The notes: generated by a model from the letters alone, not told the origin. A stretch of DNA of 10,786 nucleotides from Clostridia bacterium (GCA_017414725.1 JAFQKZ010000148.1:1-10786), one strand, 5' to 3'; positions 1 to 7,048 are shown, counted from the stretch's first letter. Numbers and translations are program-made.

Positions 1-66
1 CTTGACTTTTCCGATAAAAGTGATAGTCTTACAATGAACGCAATTATAAAAAATATCATAAGTTGA
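1..66 (+). CDS. Possible C-terminal end of an upstream gene (partial)
   Basis: The first frame is open from base 1 to a TGA at 64-66 and reads LDFSDKSDSLTMNAIIKNII followed by Ser and stop. The composition is compatible with the hydrophilic tail of a host protein ending just before the exporter-like gene. I do not recognise the family, and 21 codons are too few to prove coding. A promoter-like TATAAT at 82-87 lies shortly after the stop, so transcription of the next gene could restart there, although the best upstream partner (TTGAGT, 63-68) is spaced too closely (13 nt). Confidence 0.3.
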   Translation, partial: LDFSDKSDSLTMNAIIKNIIS

Positions 67-191
67 GTTATAAAATATATGTATAATAGCGTTCGGTAAG
101 AAAGGAAGAACTTGATACGGATAAGATATTACAGATAAACAAGGGCTATAGACTCGGGCAAAGGGGTATTAAAACCGCAATAGCTGTATGC

Positions 192-659
192 GTGTGTGCA
201 TTGATATCAATGTTTTTAAGACATGAAGATATATTTTGTGCATGTATAGCTTCAGTGATATGCATGGAACAAACGCTCGCACAGACTAAACACACAGCTA
301 TACACAGAGTAATCGGAACTATGATTGGCGGTATGGTAGGATACGTTTTTTTAGAGCTGTGTTATATAACGCCATATTACGAGTGGGCACGCGTACTGGC
401 ATTACCTGTTTGTATATTATTGGTAGTATATTTATGTAATATTATAAATCGTAAAGCATCTGTTTCTATAGGATGCGTAGTTGTAATAGTTATCTTATCG
501 AGATCGGCTGACAATGTCGGTAGTACTTTCACTTATGTTGTGCAGCGTGTTTGCGATACTCTGATAGGCATCACAGTTGCAATGATAATTAACAAATTAA
601 ACTTCAGAAAAATTTTTAATATTAAAAATAATAATAATTTAAATAGTAGTGGTGATTAA
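192..659 (+). CDS. Aromatic acid exporter-like (ArAE/FUSC family) membrane protein
   Basis: The 155-residue product is strongly hydrophobic, with about four membrane segments (roughly 1-10, 12-24, 36-60 and 64-102 as two or more helices, then 115-135). It carries the family-like stretch around residues 25-52 (MEQTLAQTKHTAIHRVIGTM then GGMVG), typical of small Firmicute proteins related to aromatic acid/fusaric acid exporters. The first usable start is GTG at 192, but this lacks a ribosome binding site and cuts into the first membrane helix. The same frame is open back to position 90 and encodes the expected family N-terminus (ILQINKGYRLGQRGIKTAIA) without any ATG, GTG or TTG. A good AAAGGAAG lies at 101-108 with TTG at 112, one frame off. 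A single missing base or a real frameshift would explain this. The transport substrate cannot be inferred from sequence. Confidence 0.7.
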   Translation: MCALISMFLRHEDIFCACIASVICMEQTLAQTKHTAIHRVIGTMIGGMVGYVFLELCYITPYYEWARVLALPVCILLVVYLCNIINRKASVSIGCVVVIVILSRSADNVGSTFTYVVQRVCDTLIGITVAMIINKLNFRKIFNIKNNNNLNSSGD

Positions 660-686
660 ATTGTAAATATAAGAAGGTGATTTTAT

Positions 687-2144
687 ATGCGTAAGAAACG
701 TGGCTTTTTAGCGCTAGGAGCACTTGGAACAGTAATATTTTCGGGATTATTGTTTGTTTTAAATTTTAATAATAATTTTGGAAATATAAAAAATAATAAT
801 ATTATACAGACTCAAGAAATAGAAGAAGATTCGTTAGAGCTTAAGCTTGCAAGAGATGATGAAATCAGAAATATTGAAGTGTCAAACGGATACGAGAGTT
901 TAGATACAGATGTGGAACGGATGGTATATAAAAAAGTTATAGAAAATGCTGATAACGTGTCTTATTCAAAAACACGTAATGGCAGTTATTATATAAATGA
1001 TATATATATGCCTGTACGTGGGGTTACTCTGGACGTAATTAAGAAAGTTTTGTATGCGATACGAAACGACCATCCAAAGATATTTTGGATATCAAATTTT
1101 TATGAACGTATATACGATGACAAGTCAAGTAAAATACGATTAAGTTCTATTTTTTCTAAGAAAGAGTTAGCATACGCAAAAGAAAAAATGGAAGATAAAA
1201 CAAATGAAATCATATCGTCAATGCCACGCGGGCTTTCAGATTATGATAAAGTAAAATTTATTCATGATTATATAGTGAAAAATTGTAAGTACGCTCGAGA
1301 ACAATTACAGTTTAAATCTCAGTATGATCACAATAGTTTAAATCGACACGGAGCGAGTGGTGTTGTAAAGTCTATACCGAGTTATAACATAAGTTTTAAT
1401 GATTATTATAAGATTTTCACACCGTACGGATGCTTGATAGACAGATCTGCGGTATGCGAAGGGATTTCGAAAGCTTTTCAGATTTTATGTACAGAAGTAG
1501 GGATTGAAACAAGACAAGTTTCGGGATATTTAGGCGAAGAAGCACATATGTGGAACTTAGTAAAGATAGATGGCGATTGGTACCACATAGACGTAACCAA
1601 TGACAAGAATCAAGCTTTTAATGAATACACATATTTCTGTTTAAGCGACCAAAAAATCCAAGAATTGGACCATAAAATATCAAGACAGATTATTGATTCA
1701 AAAGAAATCCCGCAAGATTCGATATATAATTTCAAATTACCGGAATGTAATTCTATGAAACATAATTATTACTATAAAAATTCTATACATGTTTCAGATT
1801 TCGGTTCTAATACTTTAAGAAAAATAACAGATAGATTATATAGAATAGCGTTGAATAGCAACGAAAATTATTTATACTTAATGCCTGCAAATAGAATGAG
1901 CTTGACTACGCTTAAAAATACGTTTTTAAAAAATACAGATTCTTTAATTTCGAGATGTTTAAGAAGCGCAAACTCAAGATTGGAATCTTATAAACAATTA
2001 CAAAACATATCATATGTCGAAAATAAAAAATTAAATTTATTAATGATCAAAGTTACTAAAAGCTCGAATAATTTACAGGAAATAACAACAAAACAGCTTA
2101 TAGAAATTCAAGATAAAAATAAATATAAAAATAAATATAAATAG
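687..2144 (+). CDS. Exported transglutaminase-like domain protein
   Basis: This is a 485-aa protein starting with MRKKRG and a hydrophobic segment at residues 7-26, a signal peptide or signal anchor, so it acts outside the cytoplasm. A low-complexity Asn-rich stretch follows (27-38). The transglutaminase/protease-like core spans roughly 185-310. It has the candidate catalytic triad Cys257 (in SAVCEG), His287 (in EAHMWN) and Asp302 (in YHIDVTND), arranged as in bacterial transglutaminase-like (PF01841-type) proteins, which act as cysteine peptidases or cross-linkers, often at the cell wall. The C-terminal 170 residues are not recognised and end in Lys/Asn/Tyr repeats. The ATG at 687 has an AAGAAGGTGA ribosome binding site at 671-680. 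The gene ends only 3 nt before folE and is probably co-transcribed with it, though no functional link to folate is evident. Its substrate is unknown. Confidence 0.8.
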   Translation: MRKKRGFLALGALGTVIFSGLLFVLNFNNNFGNIKNNNIIQTQEIEEDSLELKLARDDEIRNIEVSNGYESLDTDVERMVYKKVIENADNVSYSKTRNGSYYINDIYMPVRGVTLDVIKKVLYAIRNDHPKIFWISNFYERIYDDKSSKIRLSSIFSKKELAYAKEKMEDKTNEIISSMPRGLSDYDKVKFIHDYIVKNCKYAREQLQFKSQYDHNSLNRHGASGVVKSIPSYNISFNDYYKIFTPYGCLIDRSAVCEGISKAFQILCTEVGIETRQVSGYLGEEAHMWNLVKIDGDWYHIDVTNDKNQAFNEYTYFCLSDQKIQELDHKISRQIIDSKEIPQDSIYNFKLPECNSMKHNYYYKNSIHVSDFGSNTLRKITDRLYRIALNSNENYLYLMPANRMSLTTLKNTFLKNTDSLISRCLRSANSRLESYKQLQNISYVENKKLNLLMIKVTKSSNNLQEITTKQLIEIQDKNKYKNKYK

Positions 2145-2147
2145 GTC

Positions 2148-2672
2148 GTGAATATTATAAATACCGAAAAAATCAAAGAATTAATATATGAGTTATTAAA
2201 AGAATTGGGAGAAAATCCTGACAGAGATGGGCTGAAAGAAACTCCACAGAGAATTTCAGATATGTGTTTGGAGCTTTTTGACAACAAATATTCTGAACAA
2301 GATTTAGTAAAAATTTTTGAAGAAAAACGTACAGAAAATAATATTATAGAAATTAATAATATAAGTTTTTGCTCGTTTTGTGAGCATCATCTGTTACCGT
2401 TTTATGGAACTGTAAGTATAAAATATTTACCTAAAAATAATAAAATTTTGGGTATCTCGAAATTTGCCAGAATAATAAATTATTTTTCTAAAAAACTACA
2501 ATTGCAAGAAAGATTGACCAATCAAATCGCAGAGTTTATATATTCAAAAATTTCTCCGCAAGCTGTAGAAGTAACTATAGAAGCTGAGCATATGTGTATG
2601 GCAATCAGAGGTGTGAAATCTTTGGGTGCGAAAACAAAAACTACAGTAACTTTGGGAGATTTTAAAAAGTAA
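2148..2672 (+). CDS. folE: GTP cyclohydrolase I
   Basis: This cytoplasmic enzyme converts GTP to 7,8-dihydroneopterin triphosphate, the first step of folate synthesis. The 174-aa protein has the family signatures in order: GENPDRDGLKETPQR (21-35), the zinc/catalytic motif FCEHHLLPFYG (77-87), the RLTNQIAEF substrate-binding segment (122-130) and AEHMCMAIRGV (146-156). Zinc ligands by homology to E. coli FolE are Cys78, His81 and Cys150, with His80 catalytic, and all are present. It is slightly shorter than many FolE proteins, with a clipped C-terminus after TVTLGDF. The start is GTG at 2148, 3 nt after the transglutaminase stop, with only a weak ribosome binding site. Translation probably depends on ribosomes arriving from the upstream gene. 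It leads a folE-folP-folBK operon. Confidence 0.96.
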   Translation: MNIINTEKIKELIYELLKELGENPDRDGLKETPQRISDMCLELFDNKYSEQDLVKIFEEKRTENNIIEINNISFCSFCEHHLLPFYGTVSIKYLPKNNKILGISKFARIINYFSKKLQLQERLTNQIAEFIYSKISPQAVEVTIEAEHMCMAIRGVKSLGAKTKTTVTLGDFKK

Positions 2673-2702
2673 ATTTAATTATATTCGGGAGTATATTTTG
2701 TT

Positions 2703-3512
2703 GTGTTTAAAGCCGGTAAGTTTAATATAAATTACGAAAATAAAACTCAAATCATGGGAATTTTAAATATTACACCGGACTCTTTTTCTGACGGAAATTT
2801 ATATTATAATAATCCTGACAAAGCTGTGCAGAGAGCAATAGAAATCCAAAATCTAGGTGCAGATATTATAGATATAGGTGCACAGTCTACAAGACCCGGA
2901 TATAGTTTGATTTCCCCGGAACAAGAACTTGAAAGATTATATCCTGTTTTGACAAAACTCCAAAATTATATAAGTATTCCTATTTCAATAGACACGTTTT
3001 ATCCTGAAGTTGCAGAAACAAGCATAAAACTCGGTGCAAGCATAATTAATTACGTACCTGAAATCAATAGCAATAATAATATGTTTGAAATTATATCAAG
3101 AACAAAATCAGGATTAATATTAGTCTGTAACAAAATTAAAAATAAGACTTGTGAGAATATAAAAAATTTTTTTGAAGACCAAATTCGTATATGTGAAAAT
3201 TATAATATCTCGCAGGAGTATTTGTGTTTGGATCCCGGCTTGGGGTTTACAGAAACTCGCGAGCAAGATAAAAATATAATTACAAATCTAAATAAAATAA
3301 AAATAAATAACATGCCAATTTTAATAGGAGCTTCGAGAAAAAGATTTATACGCGAAACTTTTGATAAAAATCAAGAAAATAATTATTATAATATTCTTGG
3401 AACTGTAATCGCAAATACAATTGCAATATTAAATAATTCTAATATAATAAGAGTACATGATATAGAAGAACATGTTTTTTTAGTAAAATTAATAAATAAA
3501 ATTATGAATTAG
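2703..3512 (+). CDS. folP: Dihydropteroate synthase
   Basis: This enzyme joins 6-hydroxymethyl-dihydropterin diphosphate to p-aminobenzoate and is the target of sulfonamides. At 269 aa it has the normal length. Visible motifs are MGILNITPDSFSDG (18-31, with Asn22), GADIIDIGAQSTRPG (52-66, with Asp57 and the Thr-Arg-Pro of the flexible loop), ISIDTF (94-99), LDPGLGF (176-182), IGASRKRF (208-215) and RVHD (250-253). One usually invariant pterin-pocket residue differs: the Asp of the INDV(S)G motif is Tyr117 here (IINYVPEIN). The other pterin contacts (Asn143, Asp177, Lys213) are kept, so the fold is intact but the pocket is divergent. The GTG start at 2703 has GGGAG at 2687-2691, 11 nt upstream. 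It sits 30 nt after folE and 11 nt before folBK. Confidence 0.93.
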   Translation: MFKAGKFNINYENKTQIMGILNITPDSFSDGNLYYNNPDKAVQRAIEIQNLGADIIDIGAQSTRPGYSLISPEQELERLYPVLTKLQNYISIPISIDTFYPEVAETSIKLGASIINYVPEINSNNNMFEIISRTKSGLILVCNKIKNKTCENIKNFFEDQIRICENYNISQEYLCLDPGLGFTETREQDKNIITNLNKIKINNMPILIGASRKRFIRETFDKNQENNYYNILGTVIANTIAILNNSNIIRVHDIEEHVFLVKLINKIMN

Positions 3513-3523
3513 AGTGATAAAAT

Positions 3524-4327
3524 TTGTCTGAAAATCAAATAATAATAAGAAATTTGAAAATATTTGCATATCACGGAGTACATGATTTTGAAAAACAAAA
3601 CGGTCAAAATTTTGTAATAAACATAATTATAAATATTAATAAATTGCCCGGATTCAGTACTGATAACATACAAGATACGATCAGTTATTCAGATGTTATA
3701 AAAGTCATAAATAAAACCGTGACAGACAACAAATATAATTTAATAGAAAAGCTTGCTGAGAGTATATCTGATCAAATATTTTTAAATTTCAAATCCGTAA
3801 TATCAATTGAAATTACAGTAAAAAAGCCGGATATTAAAAAAAATCTTGATTATGCAGCTGTAAAAATAAAACGTTATAATAATATTAATAAACAAAAAAA
3901 ACGTGCTGTTTTAGCTCTGGGAAGTAATATCGGGGATAGAGTAAATTATTTAAATAGCGCTATAGAATCTATAAAAAGATTACCCGATACGGAAATTTTG
4001 AAAGTATCTAAATTCCACGAAACAGAACCATTAATATCAAATACCAATAATCAAGATATAAATAAATATAACAAGTACATAAATTGTTGCGTTGAAATCC
4101 AGACAAGTTATAGTCCAGAAATGCTGATGGGTATGTGTTTAGGCATAGAGTCCGCACATAACAGGACTCGAGAATATAAATGGTCTCCTCGAACACTTGA
4201 CATAGATATTTTAACCTACGAAAATGAAGTCAGAAACAGCGAATATTTGACTTTGCCTCACCCACATATGCATGAGCGTGATTTTGTGCAAGGCCCTCTG
4301 AAAGAAATTAAAGAAAATTCAATATAA
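3524..4327 (+). CDS. folBK: Bifunctional dihydroneopterin aldolase / HPPK (FolB-FolK fusion)
   Basis: Residues 1-118 form a dihydroneopterin aldolase domain (IFAYHGVHDFEKQNGQ at 13-28, SYSDVIKVI at 54-62, ITVKKP at 97-102), which cleaves dihydroneopterin to 6-hydroxymethyl-dihydropterin. Residues 127-267 form a 6-hydroxymethyl-dihydropterin pyrophosphokinase domain (LALGSNIGDR at 130-139, HETEPL at 165-170, RTLDIDIL at 223-230 with the Mg-binding Asp226 and Asp228, and LPHPHMHERDFV at 244-255), which activates that product with ATP. A short Lys/Asn-rich linker joins them, so one polypeptide performs two consecutive steps. Similar fusions are known, for example SulD of pneumococcus. The start is TTG at 3524, preceded by AGAGTGAT at 3511-3518 overlapping the folP stop, so translation is coupled. 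This is the last gene of the operon. I see no strong terminator between it and the tRNA promoter. Confidence 0.95.
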   Translation: MSENQIIIRNLKIFAYHGVHDFEKQNGQNFVINIIININKLPGFSTDNIQDTISYSDVIKVINKTVTDNKYNLIEKLAESISDQIFLNFKSVISIEITVKKPDIKKNLDYAAVKIKRYNNINKQKKRAVLALGSNIGDRVNYLNSAIESIKRLPDTEILKVSKFHETEPLISNTNNQDINKYNKYINCCVEIQTSYSPEMLMGMCLGIESAHNRTREYKWSPRTLDIDILTYENEVRNSEYLTLPHPHMHERDFVQGPLKEIKENSI

Positions 4328-4373
4328 TTTTTATATCTTAATTAAAATTTAAACAATAAATAATATTATTCGC

Positions 4374-4402
4374 TTGACATGTATTTTTAATTATAATATC
4401 AT
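4374..4402 (+). promoter_or_regulatory. Sigma-A-type promoter of the tRNA-Pro gene
   Basis: TTGACA (4374-4379) is a perfect -35 box. At 17-bp spacing it is followed by TATCAT (4397-4402), a 5/6 -10 box. Transcription would start a few bases before the tRNA at 4412, a layout typical of a stable-RNA promoter with a very short leader. Confidence 0.75.
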
Positions 4403-4411
4403 GTGTATGTT

Positions 4412-4488
4412 CGAGGTGTAGCTCAGTTTGGTAGAGTGCTTGGTTTGGGACCAAGATGCCGCAGGTTCAAGTCCTGTCACCTCGACCA
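4412..4488 (+). tRNA. tRNA-Pro (anticodon UGG)
   Basis: The cloverleaf is complete. The acceptor stem CGAGGTG (4412-4418) pairs with CACCTCG (4478-4484), followed by discriminator A and an encoded CCA (4486-4488). The D arm is GCTC...GAGT, the anticodon stem is CTTGG/CCAAG with loop TTTGGGA, giving anticodon TGG, and the T arm contains GTTCAAGTC. It decodes proline codons. It is the last clear host gene before gene direction reverses, so the mobile element inserted in or just past its 3' flank. I see no second copy of the tRNA 3' end inside the window. Confidence 0.96.
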
Positions 4489-4492
4489 CTAC

Positions 4493-4545
4493 GGAGTGCC
4501 ATAAGGGGCATGAAATTCTTTCATGGCATCTCCATTAAATTTTTT
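4493..4545 (+). terminator. Intrinsic terminator of tRNA-Pro
   Basis: GGAGTGCC (4493-4500) pairs with GGCATCTCC (4525-4533, one bulged base), and an inner stem CATGAAA / TTTCATG (4509-4515 / 4519-4525) caps it. A run of six T follows at 4540-4545. This is a good + strand rho-independent terminator 4 nt after the tRNA CCA. Confidence 0.75.
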
Positions 4546-4587
4546 AAGTTGTAAGCTAAATTCGTTTAGCGAGCAACTTATTTTTTT
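4545..4587 (+). terminator. Second hairpin with T-run, overlapping the 3' end of the opposing recombinase gene
   Basis: TAAGTTG (4545-4551) pairs with CAACTTA (4574-4580), and an inner stem CTAAA/TTTAG closes a TTCG tetraloop (4556-4569). Seven T follow at 4581-4587. On the + strand this is a back-up terminator stopping host transcription from entering the element. The opposite strand has A residues after the hairpin, so it is not a classical terminator for the recombinase genes. Confidence 0.6.
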
Positions 4588-4990
4588 GCATTGATTTATT
4601 TTCCTCATACAATTTGCTTATTATTTTTTGTAGCTGCAAAAATTTGTCTGTACTTTTTTTGCTATCAATACTTCCATCTACTGAAATCAATCTAACATTA
4701 TGTTTTGGCAGAATTACATTGATTAAATTCCCGACATCCACATAATTCCGACCTAATCTTGAAATATCTTTTACTATAAGAGTAGACACTTTATCTGACT
4801 TGATGAGATTTAATAGTTTCTGGAATTCTTTCCTATCTGAATTCATTCCTGAAGCTCCGTTGTCTGCGAAAATTACTAAGTTAGTAAATCCGTTTTTATT
4901 CGCAAAATTTTTTAAAGTTTCAATTTGTAAATTAATATCATCGAAGTTTTCTTGTGCTGTTCTACAATAGCCACATATTTTTTTCTCCAT
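4556..4990 (-). CDS. Short serine-recombinase catalytic-domain protein lacking the nucleophilic serine
   Basis: The 144 residues cover only a resolvase-type N-terminal domain. Features are CGYCRTAQ at 6-13, DNGASGMNSDRKEF at 43-56, the LIVKDISRLGRN block at 71-82 with both conserved arginines (78 and 81), and a final helix (115-140) where longer proteins continue into the DNA-binding region. Aligned with the upstream full-length recombinase, YLRLS becomes YCRTA, so the catalytic serine position is Ala12 (codon GCA). The protein should not cut DNA by itself. It has no recombinase domain, zinc ribbon or coiled coil. Its ATG has AGGAGGAA overlapping the stop codon of the large recombinase (TAGGAGGAA), so the two are made together. 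Likely roles are a heteromeric partner, directionality factor or regulator. A decayed recombinase is the alternative, but the frame is intact and its start signal is strong. Confidence 0.85.
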   Translation of the reverse strand: MEKKICGYCRTAQENFDDINLQIETLKNFANKNGFTNLVIFADNGASGMNSDRKEFQKLLNLIKSDKVSTLIVKDISRLGRNYVDVGNLINVILPKHNVRLISVDGSIDSKKSTDKFLQLQKIISKLYEENKSMQKNKLLAKRI

Positions 4991-5002
4991 TTTAAATTCC
5001 TC

Positions 5003-6712
5003 CTAAACTGCAATTGCAACTTTTTCTTTTGTCGCTCTGCCAAAATATTTTATAAGTTGCGTTTCTTCTTTTCGAGAAAGTCTTGGAACTTTTATGTTTC
5101 CTATCATTTTGTAGAAAATCTCAATTTTTTGAGTTGTTTCTCCTCTGATGTTTTCTCGATGGTGAACTATAATTTTGTCTATAAACTCATTTAAAATATC
5201 GACAGTCAAATTCTCTATTTGAGAATACTTCTTGACAATGTCTAGGAACCCATTTACATCCAGTTCATGTTTTTTATCTTCCAAAACTACTTTTTTAATA
5301 TTTTTTATTTTCTCTTTGAGTTCAAGTTGTTCTTCTTCATATTTATACGTTAGCTTTTTGAACCTCTCATCTGTAAGATTCCCTAAAACTTTTTCTTCAA
5401 ACAAGCTTTCAATCAAAGTATCAATTTCTTTTTCTCTGGAAAGTAATTTTTGAAGTATTTCTTGGTTCCGTTTTTGCCTTTCACAAGTTAACTTATAGTT
5501 CTCATCAACAACTAATTTTACAAATTCATCTTCAAAACTATTTGCGAACCTTACGATTTCAGCTATATTGTTTTTCACAACTTGAGTTATCATATCAACA
5601 CGTATATGATGTGTCGTTTTGCAAAGTCCATTACCTACTCTATTGTTCTTACATGAAAAATAGTGATTATCAGGGTTATCATGTGTAAATTTATAGTTTA
5701 GGTTTGCTCCGCAGTCAGAACACTTTAGAAATCCGGCAAACATATTTTTTTCTATATGTTTTGGTTTGCGATATTTTGTATCGCCAAAAGTTGTCTGCAC
5801 TTTTTCAAAATCGTTTCTATCAATAATGTTTTCATGAGCGTTTTTATGTACTTCCCAATTTTCTTTAGAATTTTCAAGGCGTGCTTTTAATTTAAAAGAT
5901 TTGCTATAAGTTTTAAAATTTATCACATCCCCCACATACGCAGGATTCTGCAAAATCTTCGTTATGGTTCTATGATGCCATATATATTCTCCTAAAGGAA
6001 CTTTTTTGGCTGCTTTTCTAAGTCCTTTTCTGTCGGCATACATTGATGGGATAAGAATTTTATCTCTTTTCAAAACTTCTGCAATTTTATTTACACTATC
6101 GCCTTGAAGCCTCATCGAGAAGATACGTTTTACAACTTCGGCAGCTTCGTCATCAATTATCCACTTTTTTCTATCTTCCGCATACATATATCCGTATGGA
6201 GGACACCCAATTGCGTACCCTTGTTTACTTTTTAAATGTAAGGTGCATTTCATTTTACGGCTCATATCTTTACAGTACCATTCATTCATAATATTTCGAA
6301 ATGGTGTAAAATCATCTTCGCCTTTTAAACTGTCAACACCATCATTTACTGCAATAAACCTTACATTATGTGTGGGGAAAACATAGTCTGTTAATTTTCC
6401 AACTTCTATATGGTTTCTTCCGAGTCTTGACATATCTTTTACTATTAAGGTAGAAACCATTTCATTTTCGATTAACTCTAAAAGTTCCTTGAATCCGTTT
6501 CTATTAAAAGTTGCTCCCGACACTCCGTCATCAATAAAAACTTTAATATTTCTGAAACCGTTCTTTTTTGCGAAATCTGTAAGTAATTTTCGCTGATTTG
6601 AAATACTGTTACTTTCACCTTCTTTTTCATCATCACGAGAAAGCCTTAAATAAAGTGCTGTAATCTCCTCATCAGATAAATCTAATAAATCATTTCTTTT
6701 TGACTGTTTCAT
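5003..6712 (-). CDS. Large serine recombinase, TnpX/DUF4368 type (integrase)
   Basis: This enzyme integrates and excises the element by concerted double-strand cuts through a serine-DNA link. The 569 aa hold a catalytic domain (about 17-155; YLRLSRDD with nucleophile Ser25; DDGVSGATF at 61-69; KDMSRLGRN at 92-100), a recombinase domain (about 165-300; GCPPYGY at 169-175), a zinc ribbon with Cys331, Cys334, Cys354 and Cys364, a coiled coil (about 410-480) and a C-terminal DUF4368-like segment (about 487-545, ending EIFYKMIGNIKVP). This order matches Tn4451 TnpX, TndX and related ICE recombinases. The ATG at 6712 has AAAGGAAG just upstream (6722-6729 on the + strand). It is transcribed after tnpW-like (6810-6986) and before the short catalytic-dead partner. 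All catalytic residues are present and the frame is unbroken, so it is probably active. Confidence 0.95.
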   Translation of the reverse strand: MKQSKRNDLLDLSDEEITALYLRLSRDDEKEGESNSISNQRKLLTDFAKKNGFRNIKVFIDDGVSGATFNRNGFKELLELIENEMVSTLIVKDMSRLGRNHIEVGKLTDYVFPTHNVRFIAVNDGVDSLKGEDDFTPFRNIMNEWYCKDMSRKMKCTLHLKSKQGYAIGCPPYGYMYAEDRKKWIIDDEAAEVVKRIFSMRLQGDSVNKIAEVLKRDKILIPSMYADRKGLRKAAKKVPLGEYIWHHRTITKILQNPAYVGDVINFKTYSKSFKLKARLENSKENWEVHKNAHENIIDRNDFEKVQTTFGDTKYRKPKHIEKNMFAGFLKCSDCGANLNYKFTHDNPDNHYFSCKNNRVGNGLCKTTHHIRVDMITQVVKNNIAEIVRFANSFEDEFVKLVVDENYKLTCERQKRNQEILQKLLSREKEIDTLIESLFEEKVLGNLTDERFKKLTYKYEEEQLELKEKIKNIKKVVLEDKKHELDVNGFLDIVKKYSQIENLTVDILNEFIDKIIVHHRENIRGETTQKIEIFYKMIGNIKVPRLSRKEETQLIKYFGRATKEKVAIAV

Positions 6713-6767
6713 TTATATAAACTTCCTTTCTTTTTGAAGGCGTATATAAACGTTAGCAGCCAGTAGA

Positions 6768-6782
6768 ATATTTACATTTATA
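6768..6782. repeat. 15-nt exact repeat, copy 1 (upstream of large recombinase)
   Basis: ATATTTACATTTATA occurs here and again at 7034-7048 in the same orientation. On the coding (-) strand it lies 55 nt before the recombinase ATG, while copy 2 lies 47 nt before the tnpW-like ATG. Matching positions before two successive genes suggest a shared regulator site or promoter element rather than chance, although A+T richness raises the background. Confidence 0.6.
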
Positions 6783-6809
6783 ATTATATCGCCTTTCGGA
6801 CTCCCGATT

Positions 6810-6986
6810 CTACAAATTTTTACAAAGTATGTTACGAACCTCCGTCTTTAACAATTTTTTTATTTTTTGTGGTAAAGAATCGGAGGCATTGTCGTAATGA
6901 GAAGTTACAATGCAAATCGTTTTACCGATTTTATATGTTGCTTCTTTCGGGAAAAGTATAGTTTCATCATTATTGTTATCTGCCAT
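6810..6986 (-). CDS. tnpW: TnpW-like small transposon-encoded protein
   Basis: A 58-codon frame starts at ATG 6984-6986 (- strand) and ends with TAG at 6810. It starts MADNNNDETI and continues with TYKIGKTICIVTSHYDN, then SLPQKIKKLLKTEVRNI. The pattern of a disordered Asn-rich start, an IGG-like TYxIGxTxxxVxSxY strand pair and a basic helix KIKxLLxxEV is that of the short TnpW proteins encoded next to TnpX-type recombinases in Tn4451-like elements and many clostridial ICEs. Their biochemical role is not established, and they are not needed for the recombinase reaction as far as I know. A GGAG motif sits 10 nt upstream of the start. The gene ends about 100 nt before the recombinase start and is in the same direction. 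I recognise the family from its motif, without an alignment. Confidence 0.72.
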   Translation of the reverse strand: MADNNNDETILFPKEATYKIGKTICIVTSHYDNASDSLPQKIKKLLKTEVRNILCKNL

Positions 6987-7033
6987 TTTATAAATTCTCC
7001 AATCTTTAGGTATTTAATAGCCATAAGCTTCAT

Positions 7034-7048
7034 ATATTTACATTTATA
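7034..7048. repeat. 15-nt exact repeat, copy 2 (upstream of tnpW-like)
   Basis: Second copy of ATATTTACATTTATA, followed by a GGGGG run at 7049-7053 on the + strand. See copy 1 at 6768-6782. It sits in the leader of tnpW between the hairpin block at 7074-7143 and the start codon. Confidence 0.6.

Noticed and set aside
4008..4196. 62-codon frame on the - strand inside folBK
   Set aside because: It lies opposite the conserved HPPK domain, has no ribosome binding site and looks like antisense shadow coding.
4412..4488. tRNA-Pro as a partial copy created by integration
   Set aside because: The tRNA is complete with its own promoter and CCA, and no second 3' end is visible. Serine integrases also do not usually rebuild tRNA ends.
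4952..5453. Two + strand frames (4952-5194, 5232-5453) opposite the recombinases
   Set aside because: They are Phe/Ser/Cys-rich products typical of the complement of A+T-rich genes, and the recombinase motifs on the other strand are clear.
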